From an uncultured Anaeromassilibacillus sp. (lineage in GTDB: Bacteria > Bacillota > Clostridia > Oscillospirales > Acutalibacteraceae), in assembly GCA_930987725.1 (NCBI GenBank), contig CAKNKY010000017.1, positions 1 to 48,277 on the forward strand: DNA of 48,277 nt, in the 5' to 3' direction. The position numbers and the translations under genes were made by a program. The notes under the pieces are model-generated. The model saw only the letters and a list, made by a program, of their open reading frames with translations, searched no databases and had not been told where the DNA came from. Positions within the stretch are counted from its first letter, which is position 1. The number at the start of each line of letters is the position of its first letter. Shown piece after piece: positions 1-8,953 of the stretch.

Positions 1-135
1 TTTTTGGGTTTGTTGGTGTCGCAACTTAACTATACCCTATGAAGGCTCTGTCCTTTTTATTTGCTTTTACTTGCTCTTCTGTCCAATATGTATTGTAGCT
101 CTACACAGAAATCCGGAAAACATGGGGAGTACCGG
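1..135. other. upstream non-coding stretch
   Basis: No convincing coding region, RNA gene or hairpin is visible between the window edge and the alaS promoter. The stretch is AT-rich and probably belongs to the intergenic region before the alaS transcription unit. Any upstream gene lies outside the window. Confidence 0.4.
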
Positions 136-164
136 TTGACAACAATAAAAAAGGCGATTATAAT
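136..164 (+). promoter_or_regulatory. sigma-A promoter of alaS
   Basis: A perfect -35 box TTGACA (136-141) and a perfect -10 box TATAAT (159-164) are separated by 17 nt. Transcription would start near 171, just before the T-box leader, so the leader is about 290 nt long. Confidence 0.9.
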
Positions 165-170
165 ATAAAA

Positions 171-459
171 GTCTTTGTGGAGTTGCAGTGCCGCAAAGCA
201 CATATCGCTGAAAGGGTTTTCCTGCAGGCATAGGCGTTGATGGGAAACGTACCGTGTTCAGATCGCAAAAGAGAGGCTCCTGCCGGAGGGCGCTGAAAGG
301 GAGCTGCGTTTCTGTGCGGGAGGCGGCCGTCCCGGAGCTCTGCGCGAAGAGCGCAGCGCAATTCCCGCGTTAACGGAAAAAGAGAGGCGCTGCTGCAGCG
401 CAATTTGGGTGGTACCACGGGCTTTCCCGTCCCATTGTGGGAAGGGAAAGCTTTTTTTT
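171..459 (+). promoter_or_regulatory. T-box riboswitch leader of alaS (predicted tRNA-Ala responsive)
   Basis: The conserved T-box element GGGTGGTACCACGG is at 407-420. It is followed by an intrinsic terminator: stem GCTTTCCC (421-428) with GGGAAAGC (444-451), a second inner stem, and a U-run at 452-459. In T-box leaders an uncharged tRNA pairs its 3' end with the bulge in this element and stabilises an antiterminator. The specifier codon was not identified with confidence; specificity for tRNA-Ala is inferred from the downstream gene. Several GC-rich hairpins fill 180-400, consistent with stems I to III. Confidence 0.9.
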
Positions 460-525
460 CGTCTTTGGCTCTTACGAGCAGAAAAGACAGCCTCAAAGTC
501 AAAAATGAAGGAGAAGGGTTACATC

Positions 526-3159
526 ATGCAGTGGACAGGGCTTAACGAGTTGCGGGAGAAATTTTTGTCGTTCTTTGAGAGTAAAGGGCATCTGCGTCTG
601 CCCAGCTTTTCGCTGATCCCAAAAGACGACAACAGCCTCCTGCTCATCAATTCCGGCATGGCGCCGATGAAGAAATACTTTACCGGGGAAGTAACGCCGC
701 CCCGCAAGCGCGTAACCACCTGCCAGAAGTGCATCCGCACGGGCGATATTGAAAACGTTGGCAAAACGGCGCGCCATGGCACATATTTTGAAATGCTGGG
801 CAACTTCTCCTTCGGAGACTATTTCAAACACGAGGCAACTGCTTGGGCCTGGGAGTTCTGCACCAAGGTGCTGGAACTGCCTGTAGATCGCCTTTGGGTT
901 ACGATTTACCAGAACGACGACGAGGCGTTTGACATCTGGACAAAGGAAGTCGGCGTTGCGCCCGATCGCATTGTGCGAATGGGCAAGGAGGATAACTTCT
1001 GGGAGCATGGCTCCGGCCCCTGCGGCCCCTGCTCTGAAATCTATTTTGACCGCGGCGAACAGTATGGCTGCGGCAAACCGACATGCGGCGTTGGCTGCGA
1101 CTGCGACCGTTATGTTGAATTCTGGAATGTCGTATTCTCCCAGTTTGACAGCGATGGCAAGGGCAATTATCCGCCGATGGCACACCCGAACATTGATACC
1201 GGCATGGGTCTGGAGCGTCTCGCCTGCATTATGCAAGGTGTAGATAATCTGTTCCTGGTGGACACGGTGCAGAATATCATGAAGCACATCTGCCGGATTG
1301 CCGGTGTGGAATACGGCCAGGATGAGAAGAAGGATGTTTCCCTGCGCGTGATCACTGACCACATCCGCTCTACCACCTTTATGATCGGCGATGGTGTTAT
1401 GCCCAGCAATGAAGGCCGCGGCTACGTGCTTCGCCGCCTGCTGCGCCGTGCTGCCCGTCATGGCCGCCTGCTCGGCATCAATCATCCTTTCCTTTCCGAA
1501 GTCGCGGAAACGGTGATTCATGAAAATCTCTCCGCCTATCCGGAACTCGCAGAAAAGCGTGCCATGATCCAGAAACTTATCCGTGTGGAAGAAGAAAGCT
1601 TCGCCAAGACGATCGATCAGGGTATCCAGATGCTCAGTGACATTCTGGACCACCTCGACACGCGTGTGATCACCGGCGAGGATGCCTTCCGCCTGAATGA
1701 CACGTATGGGTTCCCGCTCGATCTTACCAAAGAGATCGCCGCTGAGCGCGGCTTTACAGTCGACGAGGAAGCTTTCCGGGAAAAGATGCAGGAGCAGAAG
1801 GTGCGCGCCCGCAATGCCAGAAAGAACGCCGGCGCTGACGCCTGGCTCGGCGAAAGCAATCTGCTCGAAGATGTGCCGGAAACAGACTTCCGCGGCTATG
1901 AGGAAATGGTATGCCAGGCCAAGGTGCTGGCCATTGTAAAGGACGGCGAACGCGTCTCCTCCGTCACAGCAGGTGATGAAGCCGTTCTGGTATTTGATCG
2001 CACTGTGTTTTACGGAGAAAGCGGCGGCCAGGTAGGCGACACTGGTTTGGGTGAATCCGCTGACGCTATGTTCACCGTGAAAAACACGACAAAGAATCAT
2101 GCAAAAAATTACCTCCATCAGGTTTCCATTACGGCAGGCACGCTTTCCGTGGGCGAGGAGGTTTCCCTGCGCCTGAACAGCGAACGCCGTCTTGCCATCA
2201 TGCGCAATCACACAGCTGCGCATCTGCTGCAGGCTGCACTGCGCAAGGTCTTGGGCGATCACGTAGAGCAGGCCGGTCAGCTGGTAAATGAGTACCATGT
2301 CCGCTTTGACTTCACGCATTTCTCCGCCCTCACTCCCGAAGAGATCCAGAAGGTGGAGGAGCTGGTCAATCAGGAAATTCTTAAGGGTATTCCGGTTGAC
2401 TGCCGTGAAATGCCGATCGAGGAAGCACGCAAGCTTGGCGCCATGGCGCTCTTCGGTGAAAAATACGGAAACATTGTGCGCGTTGTCTCTGTGGATGATT
2501 TCTCGCGCGAGTTCTGCGGCGGCACGCATATTCCGAATACGGCTCAGATTGGATTGTTCAAGATTTGCTCGGAATCCTCCGTTGCTTCCGGCGTGCGCCG
2601 CATTGAGGGGGTCACGGGCTACGGTGTGCTCAGAATGCTCAATGACAGTAATGCCCTCATTCACAGTACGGCTGCTGTTATGAAGGTCAACAACCCCTCT
2701 GAGATTGGCCAGAGAGCTGCCCAGATGGCCCTGGAAATCAAAGAGCGCGACGCTGCCATTGATTCGCTGAATAATAAGATTGCCTCTATGCGGATGGACG
2801 GCCTGTTTGCCAATGCACATGAGATCGAGGGCTTAAAGATCATCACGGCGCTCTTCTCCGGCACAGAGGCTTCCGCTCTTCGCACGATGTGCGATAAAAT
2901 CCGCGAGCAGGCGCCCAACGTGGTTGCCGTGCTGGCCTGCACAAACAACGGTAAGGGCAACATTGCCGTCGTTCTTGGCAAAGAAGCGCAGAACAAGGGC
3001 CTGAACGCCGGTAAGCTCGTGAAAGAGGTTGCGCAGGTCACCGGCGGCAACGGCGGCGGTAAACCGGATTTTGCTATGGCCGGTGCAAAAGACCTCACCA
3101 AGATAGATGAAGCATTGGCTGCTGTTGAAGAATTTGTGGCAAAAATGCTCACCAAATAA
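526..3159 (+). CDS. alaS: alanyl-tRNA synthetase
   Basis: Charges tRNA-Ala with alanine in the cytoplasm. The 877-aa product has normal length for a bacterial AlaRS. It starts MQWTGLNELREKF and carries the class II catalytic core (LPSFSLIPKDD, NSGMAPMKKYF), the editing-domain metal ligands in RNHTAAHL and CGGTH, and a C-terminal DHHA1-type region ending with glycine-rich GGNGGGKPD. The ATG at 526 was chosen because AAGGAG/GAGAAGGG lies just upstream and the protein then begins like known AlaRS; an in-frame ATG at 505 and longer extensions would run into the T-box terminator. Expression is probably controlled by the T-box leader ending at 459. Confidence 0.97.
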   Translation: MQWTGLNELREKFLSFFESKGHLRLPSFSLIPKDDNSLLLINSGMAPMKKYFTGEVTPPRKRVTTCQKCIRTGDIENVGKTARHGTYFEMLGNFSFGDYFKHEATAWAWEFCTKVLELPVDRLWVTIYQNDDEAFDIWTKEVGVAPDRIVRMGKEDNFWEHGSGPCGPCSEIYFDRGEQYGCGKPTCGVGCDCDRYVEFWNVVFSQFDSDGKGNYPPMAHPNIDTGMGLERLACIMQGVDNLFLVDTVQNIMKHICRIAGVEYGQDEKKDVSLRVITDHIRSTTFMIGDGVMPSNEGRGYVLRRLLRRAARHGRLLGINHPFLSEVAETVIHENLSAYPELAEKRAMIQKLIRVEEESFAKTIDQGIQMLSDILDHLDTRVITGEDAFRLNDTYGFPLDLTKEIAAERGFTVDEEAFREKMQEQKVRARNARKNAGADAWLGESNLLEDVPETDFRGYEEMVCQAKVLAIVKDGERVSSVTAGDEAVLVFDRTVFYGESGGQVGDTGLGESADAMFTVKNTTKNHAKNYLHQVSITAGTLSVGEEVSLRLNSERRLAIMRNHTAAHLLQAALRKVLGDHVEQAGQLVNEYHVRFDFTHFSALTPEEIQKVEELVNQEILKGIPVDCREMPIEEARKLGAMALFGEKYGNIVRVVSVDDFSREFCGGTHIPNTAQIGLFKICSESSVASGVRRIEGVTGYGVLRMLNDSNALIHSTAAVMKVNNPSEIGQRAAQMALEIKERDAAIDSLNNKIASMRMDGLFANAHEIEGLKIITALFSGTEASALRTMCDKIREQAPNVVAVLACTNNGKGNIAVVLGKEAQNKGLNAGKLVKEVAQVTGGNGGGKPDFAMAGAKDLTKIDEALAAVEEFVAKMLTK

Positions 3160-3189
3160 TTGGACTTTTTATTTTCCCATTGATATAAT
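3160..3189 (+). promoter_or_regulatory. possible promoter before the HIT gene
   Basis: A TATAAT box at 3184-3189 follows a partial -35 TTGGAC (3160-3165) at 18-nt spacing. It sits right after the alaS stop and could give the HIT/phosphoribosyltransferase/comEC genes their own transcript independent of the T-box. Confidence 0.5.
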
Positions 3190-3244
3190 AGAAAAGAGGG
3201 CATCCATTTGCGGGCCGACCGCAGATCGGTGTTTCAATTGAGAA

Positions 3245-3607
3245 ATGAAAGCGGTGAAATCAGAAGTGGAAGATTGTGTTTTCTGTAAAATCGCAGCGGG
3301 AGAAATTCCGAGCAAAAAGGCGTACGAAGATGACTCCGTATTGGCATTCTATGATCTGGATCCGCAGGCACCGACCCATATCCTGTTAATCCCCAAGGAA
3401 CACATTGGTTCTGCAGCAGAGATTACAGAACAAAATTCCTTTATCGTGGCACACCTGTTTGAGGTGGCGGCACGTTTAGCCAAGGAACTGGAGCTGACTC
3501 ATGGGTTTCGGCTTGTGGTCAACACAGGAGAAGACGGCGGACAGACCGTGCACCATCTTCATGTTCACCTGTTAGGCGGCCGTTCCATGAAGTGGCCTCC
3601 CGGTTGA
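3245..3607 (+). CDS. HIT family purine nucleotide hydrolase-like protein
   Basis: Histidine-triad protein of 120 aa, close to the usual HIT/HINT length. The N-terminal DCVFCKIAAGEIPS and the C-terminal triad HLHVHLLGG (His104, His106, His108) are clear. HINT-type enzymes hydrolyse nucleoside phosphoramidates or nucleotidyl conjugates; the physiological substrate here is unknown. The start is uncertain: no good ribosome site precedes ATG 3245, and in-frame GTG codons at 3254 and 3266 would place the start closer to the conserved DCVFCK. It lies between alaS and the phosphoribosyltransferase gene. Confidence 0.92.
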   Translation: MKAVKSEVEDCVFCKIAAGEIPSKKAYEDDSVLAFYDLDPQAPTHILLIPKEHIGSAAEITEQNSFIVAHLFEVAARLAKELELTHGFRLVVNTGEDGGQTVHHLHVHLLGGRSMKWPPG

Positions 3608-3647
3608 TTTGAAGCCGCAGCGAAACAAAGAGAAAGAGGAGATTGAT

Positions 3648-4202
3648 ATGAGCGAAACAGAACGCAGATATTATCACATGCAGATTGCCGGCTGTGAGCG
3701 CGATCTTCCGCTCTGTCCCATCAGCGACACAACGGAAATTGCCGGCTTTGTGATGCTGGGGGATGTTGAGATCACAGAACATACGGCAACCGAACTGCTC
3801 AGGAAATGCCCGGCGCACGATGTGATCATCACGGCAGAAACCAAGGGCATCCCTCTTGCCTACGAAATGGCACGCCAGGGCTGCGGAAAATACGTTGTAG
3901 CGCGCAAAAGTGTGAAAGCTTACATGCGCAACCCGATTCATGTGGAAGTTAAATCCATTACCACGGATCATGTGCAGAAACTTTTCCTCGCCGAAGACGA
4001 TTACAAGGATCTTAACGGCAAGCGAATTCTCATTGTGGATGATGTGATCAGCACCGGCGAGTCGCTGGCTGCCATTGAAAGTCTGGTACAGCAGTTTGGC
4101 GGAAACATTGTAGGCCGTGCGTGCGTGCTTGCTGAGGGCGATGCGATAGACAGAAAAGATATCATTTACCTGAATCCTCTTCCGCTCTTTGAAAGGAAAT
4201 AA
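3648..4202 (+). CDS. purine-type phosphoribosyltransferase (APRT/XPRT-like)
   Basis: Type I phosphoribosyltransferase of 184 aa. The PRPP-binding loop RILIVDDVISTGES (residues 127-139) has the acidic pair Asp131-Asp132 and the STGES phosphate loop. Upstream TAETKGIPLAYEMA and VVARKSVK correspond to the phosphate/flexible-loop region of adenine/xanthine phosphoribosyltransferases. It probably salvages a purine base with PRPP, but the base specificity cannot be read from sequence. ATG 3648 is chosen because of AGAGGAG 6 nt upstream. The spacing after the HIT gene (40 nt) suggests co-transcription. Confidence 0.88.
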   Translation: MSETERRYYHMQIAGCERDLPLCPISDTTEIAGFVMLGDVEITEHTATELLRKCPAHDVIITAETKGIPLAYEMARQGCGKYVVARKSVKAYMRNPIHVEVKSITTDHVQKLFLAEDDYKDLNGKRILIVDDVISTGESLAAIESLVQQFGGNIVGRACVLAEGDAIDRKDIIYLNPLPLFERK

Positions 4203-4241
4203 CCCCTGATGGCAACAAAAGGGTAAAGGGGGTCCATAGAA

Positions 4242-6446
4242 GTGAAGCGGCCGATGGCGCTGGTGGGTTTTACAACCTTGCTAGCACTGCTGGTCGCTCT
4301 TTTCTTTGGTGAAATAATTTCACTTATCATTTCGACTGTTTCGTTAATTTTCTTCACATATTCCCTGCTCTGCAAGACCATTCGAAAAGGGAAGATAATT
4401 CCGATTGCTTTCCTTGCAATTTCCCTAAGCACGGGTTTGTTTGCCGCAGAATCAGAGCGGATCTCTTGCGTGAATGATCTTCACGGAGCAACAGCAACTA
4501 TAAGTGGTGTTGTCGATGATTTGCCTTATGAGGAAAACGAGAATTACTGCTGCCTCATCAAAGTAGAAACCATTGAAGGGTTTTCTTTTCCTGAAAACGG
4601 ACGTGTGCTTGTGTATGCGAGTGAACCAATCGTGAACGGGCCAGGCGACCGGGTGGAAGGGGAGATGCGTTTCCTTCTGCCGAATGCACAGCAGGGATTT
4701 GGAACACGTGCCTCTCTGGCGGCAAATCATATTTATCTTTATGCGTTTCCCGTCGACGAAGGGACCATAACACGGCCTGGGACAGTTCGTTCGCTTTGGA
4801 CGACACTGTTGCACTGGAAACTTTCCCTTTATGATGTAGTTGACTCGCTGTATTCGCCGTCGGACGCTTCCATGGTCAAAGGGCTGCTGTTCGGAGATAA
4901 ACACACTGTCTCGGATGACATTCAGGATGCCTATCGTGCCGCAGGTGTCTCTCATATTTTGGCTGTATCCGGGTTCCATCTGGTTATTGTGACACAGATG
5001 CTCACCGTGTTGCTTCAGGCGTTTCGTGTGCCGCGACGCCTCCGCCCGTTTCTTTCTGCAGTCTGCATTCTGCTGTTCATGGCTTTGGCCGGTTTTTCTG
5101 CTTCTGTTTTGCGCAGCGGAATCATGTGCCTGATCCTGCTGTTGGGGAATTGTTTCTCCAGAAAACCCGACGCGCTGAATTCTCTTGGATTCGCTGTGTG
5201 GATCCTCTGCCTGAATAATCCGTTTGCAGCGGCAGATGCAGGCCTGCTGCTCTCGGTTTCCGCTACGGCAGGCCTGATTCTCACTAGCGGTCGGATTCAG
5301 CATGCCCTGGATGACCGCACACCGCGGGAAGGCGTTTGGGCTATTGTCCTCCGCCCGATCAAATCTGTGCTTGCGACATCCATCAGCGGTACACTGTTCA
5401 CTCTTCCGCTGTTGGTTCTTCTATTTGGCACCATTTCGCCTCTGTCCCTTTTGGCAAACCTTCTTATGGTGTATGCCAGTTCTCTTATGCTGCAGAGTGC
5501 AGCCATTTCCCTCCTTCTGGGGATCCTGTTTCCGCCGCTTGCAGCTCTGCCGGTGCTGTGCACTTCCTGGCTGAACGGATATCTGACACTTTGTGCAACA
5601 TGGATTTCCGGCATTCCTCTTGCCGTTTTCTATTTTACGGGACGTGCCGCCTACCTCTGGGTAGGATGTTGTTTCGCTCTGCTTGGGCTGGCGGTGCTTT
5701 TGGGAAAGGGGAAACCTCGCCTGCAAACGGCCAGCCTTCTTTGTGTCATCCTGTTGCTGACTTCTCTGCTTGGAGAACAGATTGCATTGCGAAATGTAAC
5801 AACCATTTCCGTTCTTCCCAGTGGAGACGGCATCGCCACGGTTGTGACAAAAAACAGGCATGCAGCGGTAATCGGCTGTTCCGGCCACAGCCGTTCGGAG
5901 GTTGTTACCCATCTTAACACAAAGCATACGGTAAGCCTGGACCTGATTGTCATGGCGGGAGAAACATTTGAAGAAGGAAGCAATGCCGGAGCTATCCTGT
6001 CCGAAAATTCCTGCGGCACATTGCTTTGCAGGCGGGAATCCCTGGCAAACGGAATGCTGCTCGGCAATGTGGAAAACGCAGGGGAGATCCGGCAGTACGA
6101 TGCCGGATACTCTGTGTCCCTTTGGGACGGCGCCGTGACCATAGAGCGGAAAGGAGCTTTTCTTCGCCTGCTCTGCGGCACAGAATCTATTTTGTATTGG
6201 CCCAAGGATGCAGAAGCGGATGAGCTGCCGGAATCCTGGGATGACTGCACCATTCTGCTCCTGGAAGAATTGCCGGACAAACTGGAAGGTCTTCAACCGA
6301 ATTTCGGCATCTTTTGCATGGACGAAGATTCGGTGAGCCGGGTCTGGAGCGTGGAATACCCCTTTCTTCCCGTCACAACCGCGGATGGAACCGTGGAAAT
6401 CCGGATACAGGCCGATGGAACAACACAACTCAGGAGGGAGCCATAA
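4242..6446 (+). CDS. comEC: ComEC/Rec2-type DNA uptake channel protein with degenerate C-terminal domain
   Basis: Integral membrane protein of 734 aa. The start is GTG 4242 behind AAAGGGGG. N-terminal hydrophobic segments precede a soluble DUF4131-like region, then the ComEC competence core (about residues 204-490), including VKGLLFGDKHTVSDD and GVSHILAVSGFHLVIV, followed by many TM helices. The family transports single-stranded DNA during natural transformation. The C-terminal approx. 215 residues occupy the place of the metallo-beta-lactamase-like domain but I find no HxHxDH zinc motif; only a remnant resembling the D-x-GQGD strand (LPSGDGIATVV) is seen. Its stop overlaps the holA start by one base (TAATG), indicating translational coupling. 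Confidence 0.92.
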   Translation: MKRPMALVGFTTLLALLVALFFGEIISLIISTVSLIFFTYSLLCKTIRKGKIIPIAFLAISLSTGLFAAESERISCVNDLHGATATISGVVDDLPYEENENYCCLIKVETIEGFSFPENGRVLVYASEPIVNGPGDRVEGEMRFLLPNAQQGFGTRASLAANHIYLYAFPVDEGTITRPGTVRSLWTTLLHWKLSLYDVVDSLYSPSDASMVKGLLFGDKHTVSDDIQDAYRAAGVSHILAVSGFHLVIVTQMLTVLLQAFRVPRRLRPFLSAVCILLFMALAGFSASVLRSGIMCLILLLGNCFSRKPDALNSLGFAVWILCLNNPFAAADAGLLLSVSATAGLILTSGRIQHALDDRTPREGVWAIVLRPIKSVLATSISGTLFTLPLLVLLFGTISPLSLLANLLMVYASSLMLQSAAISLLLGILFPPLAALPVLCTSWLNGYLTLCATWISGIPLAVFYFTGRAAYLWVGCCFALLGLAVLLGKGKPRLQTASLLCVILLLTSLLGEQIALRNVTTISVLPSGDGIATVVTKNRHAAVIGCSGHSRSEVVTHLNTKHTVSLDLIVMAGETFEEGSNAGAILSENSCGTLLCRRESLANGMLLGNVENAGEIRQYDAGYSVSLWDGAVTIERKGAFLRLLCGTESILYWPKDAEADELPESWDDCTILLLEELPDKLEGLQPNFGIFCMDEDSVSRVWSVEYPFLPVTTADGTVEIRIQADGTTQLRREP

Positions 6447-7498
6447 TGCCTCAGGTAACAGAAACGGAACTGAAAAAACAACTGGATGCTGAAACGTTTG
6501 CACCGGTCTATTTCTTTTATGGCCCGGAAACCTATATCATTTCCTCCTTTGTCAAACGTTTTCTCAAAAAAGCCGGAGCCGTTCCTTTTCCGGATTTCAA
6601 TGTGCAGCGGTTTGACGGGGGAGAAACCACAGTGGATGCTATAGCAGACGCAGTGGAATCGCTGCCCTTTATGGCAGAGCGAAAATGCGTAACGGTCTGC
6701 GATTTTGATGTAGAAGCCTGCCCTTCAACGGAACAGAAAAAACTGTATGAACTGTTGGATCGCCTTTCGGAAACCACTTCCCTGCTGTTTTACTGCACCG
6801 GAGTAGAAGTGGATGCAAAACGGTCGGCAAAATGGAAAAAATTTATTGCCGAAGTCATGAAAAAAGGCGTTGTGGCCTGCATGGAAAGACGTACGCAACC
6901 TGATTTAGAAAAACTTCTCTGCGCCGCAGCATCCAAACGAGGCTGTGAACTTTCCCGCCAGGATGCTGCACGCCTGATCAACTATGCGGGAAACGATTTG
7001 GAAACGCTGCACCACGAAATGGAAAAGATGTGTGCCTATGTGGAGAGCGGAACCATCACACGGGAAACGATTGACAGACTTGCCACCCGGAATCTGGAGA
7101 CAACCGTTTTCATGTTGGGGAAGGCCATTGTTGCGGGAAATTACGACAAGGCATATCAGGTATTGGATCTGCTTTTTTATCAGAACGAAGAGCCTGTCAA
7201 TGTGCTGGCTGTGCTCTCCAGTGTGTATCTGGATCTCTATCGCGTGCGCGCTGCAGTGCAGAGTGGATTTTCCGCACAGGAACCGGCCAAATATTTTGAC
7301 TATAAGAAAAAGGAGTTTCGGCTGCGCAACGCAGAGCGGGACGTGCGGCCACTTTCCCTTTCCATGCTCCGGGCCAGCCTAAATGTACTGCTGGAAACAG
7401 ATGTATCGCTGAAAAGCGCGCGGGGGAACAGAAGAATCATGATGGAAGAGATGATCGCACGCCTACTCATCATTGCCCAAAAGGAGAAGATAGCTTGA
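6446..7498 (+). CDS. holA: DNA polymerase III delta subunit
   Basis: The delta subunit opens the beta sliding clamp within the clamp-loader complex. The 350-aa protein begins MPQVTETELKKQL and has the family pattern APVYFFYGPETYII at the N terminus, VESLPFMAERKCVTV in domain I, and the C-terminal collar region (FRLRNAERDVRPLSLSML). It lacks a canonical Walker A motif, as expected for delta. ATG 6446 overlaps the comEC stop, with AGGAGGG at 6432-6438. The comEC-holA order is common in Firmicutes. The downstream rnmV start overlaps its stop. Confidence 0.93.
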   Translation: MPQVTETELKKQLDAETFAPVYFFYGPETYIISSFVKRFLKKAGAVPFPDFNVQRFDGGETTVDAIADAVESLPFMAERKCVTVCDFDVEACPSTEQKKLYELLDRLSETTSLLFYCTGVEVDAKRSAKWKKFIAEVMKKGVVACMERRTQPDLEKLLCAAASKRGCELSRQDAARLINYAGNDLETLHHEMEKMCAYVESGTITRETIDRLATRNLETTVFMLGKAIVAGNYDKAYQVLDLLFYQNEEPVNVLAVLSSVYLDLYRVRAAVQSGFSAQEPAKYFDYKKKEFRLRNAERDVRPLSLSMLRASLNVLLETDVSLKSARGNRRIMMEEMIARLLIIAQKEKIA

Positions 7499-8088
7499 CC
7501 AAGCTGAAAATCAGGGAAGCCGTGGTTGTGGAAGGAAAATATGACAAGATTAAACTTTCTTCCCTCATCGACGGCATCATTATTGTGACAAACGGATTTC
7601 AAATCTTTCACAACAAAAAACAGATGGAGCTGCTCCGCCGGCTTGCAGACACGCGCGGCCTACTTGTGCTCACAGATAGTGACGGCGCCGGTTTCCAGAT
7701 CCGACATTATCTCACCGGATCAATCGATCCCGCGAAAATCAAACACGCCTACATTCCTGATATCCTGGGCAAAGAGCGGCGCAAGGAAAAGCCTTCGAGT
7801 GAAGGAAAACTCGGTGTAGAAGGAATCCCAATTCAAATCATAAAGGAGGCCATCCTTCGGGCCGGGATCTCTTGCGGAGAAAGCAATATTCCCCAAGGCA
7901 GCAGCCGTCCCATTACAAAACTGGATCTGTTCGAAACAGGCCTGACAGGTCGCGATGACAGCGCAATCCGCCGGCGCGCCTTTCTGAAATCACTCGGCTT
8001 GCCGGAGCATCTTTCCGCCAATGCCATGCTCCCTGTGCTCAACAGCATGATGGAATATGGAGAATTTCTGCAAAAAATTAAAAAATGA
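7495..8088 (+). CDS. rnmV: ribonuclease M5 (5S rRNA maturation)
   Basis: RNase M5 cleaves the 5S rRNA precursor on both sides. The 197-aa protein shows an N-terminal Toprim domain: AVVVEGKYDKIK with catalytic-type Glu13, and VLTDSDGAGFQIR with Asp61 and Asp63. The rare start TTG 7495 overlaps the holA stop (TTGA), with AAAAGGAGAAG upstream. It is slightly longer than typical M5 proteins. The gene ends at a strong inverted repeat shared with the convergent phosphatase gene. Confidence 0.93.
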   Translation: MTKLKIREAVVVEGKYDKIKLSSLIDGIIIVTNGFQIFHNKKQMELLRRLADTRGLLVLTDSDGAGFQIRHYLTGSIDPAKIKHAYIPDILGKERRKEKPSSEGKLGVEGIPIQIIKEAILRAGISCGESNIPQGSSRPITKLDLFETGLTGRDDSAIRRRAFLKSLGLPEHLSANAMLPVLNSMMEYGEFLQKIKK

Positions 8089-8131
8089 ACGGCGTGCCAT
8101 CCCAAATCCGTGAGAAATGGCACGCCGTTTG
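8081..8131. terminator. convergent terminator rnmV / LMW-PTP
   Basis: A 13-bp perfect inverted repeat, AACGGCGTGCCAT (8088-8100) with ATGGCACGCCGTT (8117-8129), lies between the convergent genes. Read on the minus strand it is followed by a clear U-rich tract (complement of 8073-8086), so it is a good terminator for the phosphatase gene. On the plus strand the U-tract is weaker. Confidence 0.85.
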
Positions 8132-8137
8132 GCGTTT

Positions 8138-8602
8138 TCAGCAAAGTTTTTTCCGACGCAGTTCATTCAGAAATGCACGGCATCCCGTTTCGACATCCTG
8201 ATACGTTGTTTGAAAATCACCTGTATACCATGGGTCTTCAATCTCGCGAGATGAGCCTGTGAAGTCAAGCAGCTGAAAAATCTTTCTGTCTGGATCTCCG
8301 CCCGTAATACGCCTCATTTGGCGGATATTCCAATTATCCATTCCTATCAGATAATCATATATTTCATAATCACGCCTTGTCATTTGCACAGCCCGCTTCT
8401 CAGCGCAGGAGATCCCAAGGTCATTAAGAATTTGTCTTGTCCCCCGATGCACCGGATTTCCAATCTCTTCGCTGCTCGTTGCAGCGGAGGAAATGGAAAA
8501 TTTCCCGGAAAGGCCTTCTTTTTGCACCAGATCTCGAAACAGATATTCTGCCATGGGGGAACGGCAAATATTCCCGGTACATACAAAAAGAACTTTTATC
8601 AT
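8138..8602 (-). CDS. low-molecular-weight protein tyrosine phosphatase
   Basis: Cytoplasmic LMW-PTP of 154 aa. The P-loop CTGNICRS (Cys8, Arg14) and the general acid in EDPWYTG (Asp123-Pro124) are both intact, so the enzyme should be active. Start ATG is at 8602, preceded on the minus strand by GAAGGAG. Members dephosphorylate tyrosine or arginine phosphates; which is used here cannot be decided. It is monocistronic and convergent with rnmV. Confidence 0.94.
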   Translation of the reverse strand: MIKVLFVCTGNICRSPMAEYLFRDLVQKEGLSGKFSISSAATSSEEIGNPVHRGTRQILNDLGISCAEKRAVQMTRRDYEIYDYLIGMDNWNIRQMRRITGGDPDRKIFQLLDFTGSSREIEDPWYTGDFQTTYQDVETGCRAFLNELRRKKLC

Positions 8603-8818
8603 GTCAAATCTCCTTCTACAATGTTCTGAACTTCAGAACCACTAAAAATGAAAGCGCGATTCGATCTTACGGGTACTTCTGTGCAATGGAGACCAAACAC
8701 GGCCCCAAACGGCAGAAATTTTCAGATCCAGCAATCCACGGAAAACAGCGGGAGAGGGGAAAATGGTATTTACCGCAGGGGAAGAGAGCTGCTGATTTCC
8801 AAAACAGCTTGTGTGTAT
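8603..8818. other. intergenic stretch without a supported gene
   Basis: About 215 nt between the phosphatase start and the tRNA-Leu terminator. Open frames crossing it on the plus strand have no ribosome site or recognisable product. It should hold the minus-strand promoter of the phosphatase gene, but I could not identify a clear -35/-10 pair. Confidence 0.4.
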
Positions 8819-8853
8819 AAAAAAAGTAGCTTACATTTTCATGTAAGCTACTT
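8819..8853 (-). terminator. intrinsic terminator of tRNA-Leu
   Basis: A perfect 13-bp stem, AAGTAGCTTACAT (8824-8836) with ATGTAAGCTACTT (8841-8853), has a 4-nt loop. On the minus strand it is followed by seven U residues, so it terminates the tRNA-Leu transcript immediately after the CCA end. Confidence 0.95.
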
Positions 8854-8937
8854 GGTGCGCGAGACGGGACTTGAACCCGTACGTCATGCAACACACGCCC
8901 CTCAAACGTGCCTGTCTGCCAGTTCCAGCACTCGCGC
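8853..8937 (-). tRNA. tRNA-Leu (anticodon GAG)
   Basis: An 85-nt class II tRNA with encoded CCA (complement of 8853-8855). The acceptor stem GCGCGAG pairs with CTCGCGC; the T-arm has GGGTTCAAGTCCC. The anticodon stem CACGT/GCGTG encloses loop TTGAGGG, giving anticodon GAG (reads CUC/CUU). A long variable arm is present, as expected for Leu. It is a single-gene transcript with its own promoter and terminator. Confidence 0.96.
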
Positions 8938-8953
8938 ATTTCTTATTTTTTCT

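Noticed and set aside
499-2820. Long minus-strand open frame opposite alaS
   Set aside because: It is an antisense shadow of a clear alaS gene, has no ribosome site and no recognisable domain; codon periodicity belongs to the plus strand.
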